Source of the DNA: Paracoccus albicereus
GTDB lineage: Bacteria > Pseudomonadota > Alphaproteobacteria > Rhodobacterales > Rhodobacteraceae
Assembly: GCF_024359525.1 (NCBI RefSeq)
Contig: NZ_JAKZEU010000001.1
Span: 310,001 to 374,000 of the forward strand
DNA length: 64,000 bases
Reading direction: 5' to 3'
A model generated the notes under the pieces. That model saw only the letters and a program-made list of their open reading frames with translations, did not search any database and was not told the origin of the DNA. The position numbers were made by a program, and so were the translations under genes. Shown piece after piece: positions 59,174-64,000 of the stretch (the first letter of the stretch is position 1; each line of letters begins with the position of its first letter).

Positions 59174-60757
59174 ATGCTGCAGGGTATTCAGGCCGCGATC
59201 ATCGCATTAGGCGCGGGTCTGTCATCGGTCTTGCTGGCATGGTTCGTCATCCGCCGTCTCGACAACACTTCCAAGGGCATCCGCGCGTCGGACGGATTGG
59301 AAACGACGCTGCGACCGATGGTCTTTCTGTTTCGCGACAATCAGATGATCGACGCGACGCCGCCTGCCCGCGCGCTGCTTGCCAGTATCACCGGACCGGC
59401 CGATGATTGGCGGCGGCTCTGCACGTGGCTCGCAGCAAGGTTCCCGGATGTCCTTTCGCGGCTTGACGGTCTGGACCGCACTGATCGGGTCGAGGCGCGC
59501 GCGCAAGCCAGCAGCGGTCTCGCCGGACTGCATTTGCTGGCCGAACGCCTGAATAGCGGGCTGACGCGTCTGACGCTGTCCGATCCCGCGGCCGACAATG
59601 CCGGCATCGTCGTCGATGGTCTGGCGCTGGAGGCGATGGAGCAGGAACTGGAACTGCTGCGAGAATCGATGGACCGGACACCGATGCTCAGCTGGCGTCA
59701 GGATTCCGAAGGGCGCATAACATGGGCCAACGCTGCCTATCTGGATCAGGCCGAGGTGCTTTCGGGTGGCGCGATCGTCTGGCCGCTTCCGCGGCTGCTG
59801 GACGTTCCTGCGGGCGGGAGCCAGGGACGGCGCGCGCAACTGGATATCGGCGGTCGGGTCCGCTGGTACGACTGCCACAGCCACCAGCAGGGCGAACAGA
59901 CGATGATGTTCGCCTTGCCCGCCGATGCAGCCGTCCGGGCCGAGCGCAGCCTGCGCGAGTTCGTTCAGACGCTGACCAAGACCTTTGCCGATCTGCCGAT
60001 CGGACTCGCGATCTTCGATCGCGACCGCAAGCTGCAATTGTTCAACCCGGCCTTGATCGATCTGACCGGTCTGCCGGCGGGCTTCCTGACGGCGCGGCCC
60101 ACGCTGTTCGATTTTCTCGACCAGCTTCGGGAAGCGCGGATGGTGCCCGAACCCAAGGATTACCGCAGTTGGCGTCAGCAGATGAACACGCTGGAGACGG
60201 CTGCAGCGACAGGCCGTCATGTCGAAACGTGGTCGCTGCCGGGTGGGCAGACCTACCGGGTGACCGGCCGCCCCCACCCCGATGGCGCCGTGGCCTTCCT
60301 GTTCGAGGACATAACATCCGAAATTTCCATGACCCGGAAGTTCCGGGGTGAACTGATGCTGGGCAAGCACGTGCTCGACGGGATCGAAGACGGCGTGGCG
60401 GTTTTCGGACAGAACGGAAAGATGCTGATGGCCAACGATGCCTATGACAGGATCTGGGGTCAGCGCAGCGGCAACGCAGCCGAGGCGCTCATCCACTGGC
60501 AGCAGCGCATCGGCCAAAGCGGTGCCGGCTTCGAGGCGTTGCGCAAGCGACTTACAGACCATGGCGACAGCGTGGCGCTGCATCGTGGCGCAATGACGGG
60601 ACCGGATGGCGGGTTGTTATCGTGGACAGTCGCGCCCCTTGGATCGGGACGCGTTATGGTCCAGTTCCGCCCACCGGAGGCGCTTCGTCCGGTCACCGAA
60701 ACGCTGGTCGATGCGATGGCCGACGACACCGCACAGCCGCAGCGCGCCGCGATCTGA
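59174..60757 (+). CDS. Membrane-anchored multi-PAS protein without a kinase domain
   Basis: 527 aa from ATG 59174 (GTG 59144 is an alternative). One N-terminal helix IQAAIIALGAGLSSVLLAWFVI anchors it, then at least three PAS-type units: PMLSWRQDSEGRITWANAAYLDQ, LPIGLAIFDRDRKLQLFNPALIDLTGL and DGVAVFGQNGKMLMANDAYDRIWG. No HisKA, HATPase, GGDEF or EAL motif follows; the protein ends soon after the last PAS. The layout resembles the sensory part of DivL-like regulators, which would fit the CtrA-type site in front, but this is speculative. Confidence 0.8.
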   Translation: MLQGIQAAIIALGAGLSSVLLAWFVIRRLDNTSKGIRASDGLETTLRPMVFLFRDNQMIDATPPARALLASITGPADDWRRLCTWLAARFPDVLSRLDGLDRTDRVEARAQASSGLAGLHLLAERLNSGLTRLTLSDPAADNAGIVVDGLALEAMEQELELLRESMDRTPMLSWRQDSEGRITWANAAYLDQAEVLSGGAIVWPLPRLLDVPAGGSQGRRAQLDIGGRVRWYDCHSHQQGEQTMMFALPADAAVRAERSLREFVQTLTKTFADLPIGLAIFDRDRKLQLFNPALIDLTGLPAGFLTARPTLFDFLDQLREARMVPEPKDYRSWRQQMNTLETAAATGRHVETWSLPGGQTYRVTGRPHPDGAVAFLFEDITSEISMTRKFRGELMLGKHVLDGIEDGVAVFGQNGKMLMANDAYDRIWGQRSGNAAEALIHWQQRIGQSGAGFEALRKRLTDHGDSVALHRGAMTGPDGGLLSWTVAPLGSGRVMVQFRPPEALRPVTETLVDAMADDTAQPQRAAI

Positions 60758-60765
60758 GCTGACCG

Positions 60766-63700
60766 CTAGTAGTCACGCTCGTAATACAGGCCGATCGCGC
60801 TTTCACCGTCGCTGCCGGCGGAGGCACGTGCGCGCAGCGACTCGGTCACATCGAGGTTGAGGTTGATCTCGGTCTTGCCGTCATCGCCAACCGACAGGTC
60901 GGTATAGACATTCTCGGACAGGTATTTCCCCGCCCGCACCTGTACACCTCCGTCGTCGTCCGTCGTCACGTCCAGATCGTCGAGCCCTGTTTGACTGCGC
61001 AGGCGACCCACAATCCCCTCGCCGCCTCTCCCGGCCAGCACCGCGACGGCATTGGCCAGCTGAGCGGCCTGAAGCGCGCTGATATTGTCGAGCCCCCGCC
61101 CGAACAGCAGCTGCGACAGCACCTCTTCCTGCGGCATGTCGGGCGAGGATTCGAACGTGATGTCTGGATCACGCGCCTCACCGTCGATGATGATCCGCGT
61201 CGTGATCGAGTTCTCTTCCGTCACCGCGACCAGCCGAAGAATGGGGATCAGGCTGCCCTGAAGCTCGACCAAGCCCTCGGTCAGGACGAAACGCTTGCCC
61301 AGAAGATCGACACGACCGCGGATCAGTTCCAGATAGCCGATCGGCACCGGATTGCGGGTGGTGCCCTGAACTTGAAGCTGGCCGCCCATCTCGGCGTCGA
61401 CCCCGCGGCCCCGGATGAACACCTGGTTTGGCGCGTTGATGGTCAGGTCCAGCCGGGGCGGATTTGCGGGCGGCGTCGCGGGCGGACCGCTAAGCCCTGC
61501 ATCGCGCGACGCATCGCTGGGGAATGCCTCAAGCCCAGCCCGTGCTCGCGTCGCCCGGACCGGGCGGGTATCGCCGACATGTTCGATCTCGGGGATCGCC
61601 TTGGCGCCGCCCAGACCTGTCGAAGGGATGCGGATCTCGGCTTCGGCCACGTCGATACGGCCAGAGATCAACTGGCCATCACCGCCAGCAGTGAAGCGCA
61701 CATTGCCGTTGACCCGTGCTTCGTAGAGGTTGGGGTCTCGCGCGACCACATCCGCAAGCTGCACGGCAATATCGGTCGCGCCGCCCTGCAGGTCGACCGT
61801 CCCGTTGACGGTTGCCTGCCCCCCGGCCTCGACCCCGGCCGTCCCGTTGACTGCAATTGCGCCACCCGCGATGTCGGCAGTCACGTTCACAGGATCCAGC
61901 CGAACCCCGAGCTTCGGTTCGGCGATCGCGCCCCCGACAAGCTGGACGCGGCCGCTGATCGCATCAAGCGACGGCTGGCCCTGAACCCTAATGTCGAAGT
62001 TGATCGGACCCTCGATACTGCGCGTCCGGATCAGAGGATTCGCGACCGCTGCGTCGCTGACACCCGAGATGCGAAGATCGGTGTCCGAGAAGTCGCGCGC
62101 CGCACGGCCAGCGACCTGTGCGCGTGTCCCACCGGGCCCGGTCGCCGTAAGGTCTAGCACGAAGTTCGGTCCATCTTCACGAACGGTACCAGTCAGTTGT
62201 GCCGGCCCCGGAAAGCCCGGCTGCACCAGCGCGAGATCCGACAGGGTCGCGTTCAGATTGATACCTGTCTGCGGCGCCCCGTCGGCGTTGATCGTCACCT
62301 GAGGGTTGCGGACGACCAGTCGACTGACCGAAAGCTGTTCCCCGGTCTGCGAGGCTGCGACGTCGAACGTCGTCTGACCGCGCAGCAAGGCGTCTGCCCG
62401 CTCGTTGCCGATCGACAGGCCGCCGGCGCTTCCATTTGCGGTGATCTGGCGTGTGCCCCCTTCTTCGACGACACGTCCCTGCGCGTCGATGGACCCCGAA
62501 ATGCCGCGCCCGAGAAAGCGCAGATCGCCCGCACGCAAGGTTGCCGACAGGTCCGTCGATCCACCCCCGACACGGCCGGTCGCGGTGGCGTTCAGGTTTG
62601 CGTTCGCAATGCGCGTATCTTCGATGGTGAAGACACCACCCTGCTCGGTCCCCTGTAAGCTGAGTTGCGTGGGCCCGGAAAGGGCCGCATCCAGATCGGC
62701 CTGCCCCAGCGCCAGATCCTGGCCGGTTCCCTCGATGCTGACCTGGCGAACGCCCGATCCGTCATCGGCATAGGTCGCATCGGCGACGAACGAGCCCCGC
62801 CATCCAAGTCCCAACGCGCCAAGGTCCCGCAGGTCAACATTCGCCTGAAGATCGGTCTTGGTCCCGCCGTAGACACCGCTGGCTTCGATGACCGCCTGTT
62901 CGTTGTCGATCCGCGCCTCATCGATGGTAAAGATTCCACCGGTTTCCTCGGCCCGCACGCTCAGCCGGGTAGTGCCGGACAGAACCCCGTCGGCCTGGCT
63001 CTGCCCCAGTGCCAAATCGTCCCCCGTTCCGGTCAACTCCAACTGGCGGGTGCCCTCGCCGTCATCACGCACGCGCCCTTGCGCGGCCAGGCTGCCCTGC
63101 CAGCCGCGACCGAACGACGCAAGCGACGCGATGTTCAGGTCGGCGGTCAAGTCCGTTACGCCCTCACCGTAGACGCCCTGCGCCTGCGCGGTGAGCTGCT
63201 GGTTGGTGATGTCCAGATCGCGAATGGTGAAAACGCCGTCGCGTTCTTCGGCCGTCAGCTTCAGGTCGGTGGTACCGGTCAGGGCGCCATCGACGTTTTC
63301 CTGACCAAGCCGCAATTCCTGACCCTGTCCGGTCACGTCCAGAAAGCGCGTGCCGTTCTCTTCCCTTGCCTGAGCCTTGGCCTCGAGTGAGCCTGACCAA
63401 CCGCGCCCAAAGGCTGCGAGGTCGGGTACCGACAGATCCAGATCCGCATCAAGGCGTCCGGGCGCGAAGACGCCCTGACCCTCGGCGCGGATCTGAGGAT
63501 TGCCGAACTGGAACTGTTCGACCTCGTAGCCGCCCTCGGTCTCGCCCGCGATCACCGCAAGGCTGGTCCGGCCCTGAAGGGCGGCGTCAAGCTCGGTGAT
63601 GCCGGTGCGCAGATCCATGGCCTCGCCGCTGACTGTCAGACGGCGTTGTCCGGCGGGTCCGTTCAGGAACGCCTCGGCCTCGACCGAGCCGCCCAGCTCG

Positions 63701-64000
63701 GCATCCATGTCTGACAAGGCCGGCATCGAGATCGTCGCGCGGACATCGCTACTGCCCGACGTGATCGTGCCTTCCGCATTCGCAGTCAGCCGCTGTGCGT
63801 TGACCGACAATTCCGTCAGCTCGATCCCCGCTTCGTCACGGCGCGCCACGACCACGATTTCCGAGGCTCCACCAAGCAAGCGGTCGATCTGATCCTGATT
63901 GACCGTGATGTCGCTGCCGGTGACGTTCGCATCGATATCGAAGGCCTTGCTGAGAACTGTGTAATAGCCTTCGACCGAGGCATCCGCGCGTCCGGTGACG
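60766..64000 (-). CDS. tamB: Translocation and assembly module protein TamB (5' end cut by window)
   Basis: At least 1,078 residues; the frame stays open to the window end, so the N-terminus is missing. The bulk consists of repeated beta-strand segments of the AsmA/TamB type (DUF490 superfamily), with tandem variants of the pattern TGxGQDLALGQADLDAALSG. The C-terminal DUF490 domain ends LRARASAGSDGESAIGLYYERDY, the hallmark of TamB. It is anchored in the inner membrane and spans the periplasm to TamA, taking part in outer-membrane protein assembly or lipid transfer. The tamA gene would be expected upstream, beyond the right edge. Confidence 0.95.
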   Translation of the reverse strand, partial: VTGRADASVEGYYTVLSKAFDIDANVTGSDITVNQDQIDRLLGGASEIVVVARRDEAGIELTELSVNAQRLTANAEGTITSGSSDVRATISMPALSDMDAELGGSVEAEAFLNGPAGQRRLTVSGEAMDLRTGITELDAALQGRTSLAVIAGETEGGYEVEQFQFGNPQIRAEGQGVFAPGRLDADLDLSVPDLAAFGRGWSGSLEAKAQAREENGTRFLDVTGQGQELRLGQENVDGALTGTTDLKLTAEERDGVFTIRDLDITNQQLTAQAQGVYGEGVTDLTADLNIASLASFGRGWQGSLAAQGRVRDDGEGTRQLELTGTGDDLALGQSQADGVLSGTTRLSVRAEETGGIFTIDEARIDNEQAVIEASGVYGGTKTDLQANVDLRDLGALGLGWRGSFVADATYADDGSGVRQVSIEGTGQDLALGQADLDAALSGPTQLSLQGTEQGGVFTIEDTRIANANLNATATGRVGGGSTDLSATLRAGDLRFLGRGISGSIDAQGRVVEEGGTRQITANGSAGGLSIGNERADALLRGQTTFDVAASQTGEQLSVSRLVVRNPQVTINADGAPQTGINLNATLSDLALVQPGFPGPAQLTGTVREDGPNFVLDLTATGPGGTRAQVAGRAARDFSDTDLRISGVSDAAVANPLIRTRSIEGPINFDIRVQGQPSLDAISGRVQLVGGAIAEPKLGVRLDPVNVTADIAGGAIAVNGTAGVEAGGQATVNGTVDLQGGATDIAVQLADVVARDPNLYEARVNGNVRFTAGGDGQLISGRIDVAEAEIRIPSTGLGGAKAIPEIEHVGDTRPVRATRARAGLEAFPSDASRDAGLSGPPATPPANPPRLDLTINAPNQVFIRGRGVDAEMGGQLQVQGTTRNPVPIGYLELIRGRVDLLGKRFVLTEGLVELQGSLIPILRLVAVTEENSITTRIIIDGEARDPDITFESSPDMPQEEVLSQLLFGRGLDNISALQAAQLANAVAVLAGRGGEGIVGRLRSQTGLDDLDVTTDDDGGVQVRAGKYLSENVYTDLSVGDDGKTEINLNLDVTESLRARASAGSDGESAIGLYYERDY

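Overview
The window is a high-GC, gene-dense stretch of an alphaproteobacterial chromosome, most likely from the Rhodobacterales (Paracoccus/Rhodobacter relatives). Indicators are the gene set (fla2-type flagellar operon motB-flgE-flgK-flgL-flgI, an HvrA-like H-NS protein, Tim44-like/FxsA/SecB neighbours, a ThuAB sugar locus), dense ATGA-type start/stop overlaps, and CtrA-type TTAA-N7-TTAA sites in otherwise GC-rich intergenic DNA. No tRNA, rRNA, insertion sequence, prophage or CRISPR array was seen. Both ends cut genes: ygfZ on the left and tamB on the right.

Layout. 1-5 kb: ygfZ (partial), dinB, an exported protein of 18 MORN repeats, and glutamine-dependent nadE. 5-12.5 kb: a sugar import and 3-keto-disaccharide operon, thuEFGK-thuA-thuB plus a second Gfo/Idh/MocA dehydrogenase, behind a promoter whose start region overlaps a LacI-type operator. 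12.7-18.5 kb: flagellar hook, junction, P-ring and MotB genes. 18.5-29.6 kb: a branched-chain-amino-acid-type ABC importer flanked by two acyl-CoA-forming ligases, with a divergent PAS hybrid histidine kinase and OmpR-type regulator. 29.6-34.7 kb: aldehyde dehydrogenase, 1-Cys peroxiredoxin and three surface-glycan genes. 34.8-37.6 kb: pnp and a DUF1036 protein.

37.7-52.8 kb is the most unusual part. A rightward five-gene operon encodes a secreted protein, ExbB, two ExbD proteins and a protein with a TonB-like SxxxH anchor but an unfamiliar C-terminal domain. It meets, tail to tail with only 3 bp between stop codons, a leftward type VI secretion operon: DUF6931, tagH, tssA, tssB, tssC, hcp, tssE, tssF, tssG, clpV. 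That operon encodes sheath, tube, most of the baseplate and the recycling ATPase, but tssJ, tssK, tssL, tssM, vgrG and PAAR genes are absent from the window. The second ExbD carries Asn where the proton-carrying Asp of the family normally lies.

53-64 kb is core housekeeping: lipid kinase, metallophosphoesterase, Smr protein, Tim44-like protein, FxsA, SecB, HD hydrolase, H-NS protein, Sco protein, a membrane PAS protein and TamB. Exact CtrA-type sites precede the H-NS gene and the PAS gene, and a one-mismatch site precedes flgE, suggesting that motility and a regulator share cell-cycle/CtrA control. All functions are inferred from sequence motifs, gene order and family knowledge; no database search was run.
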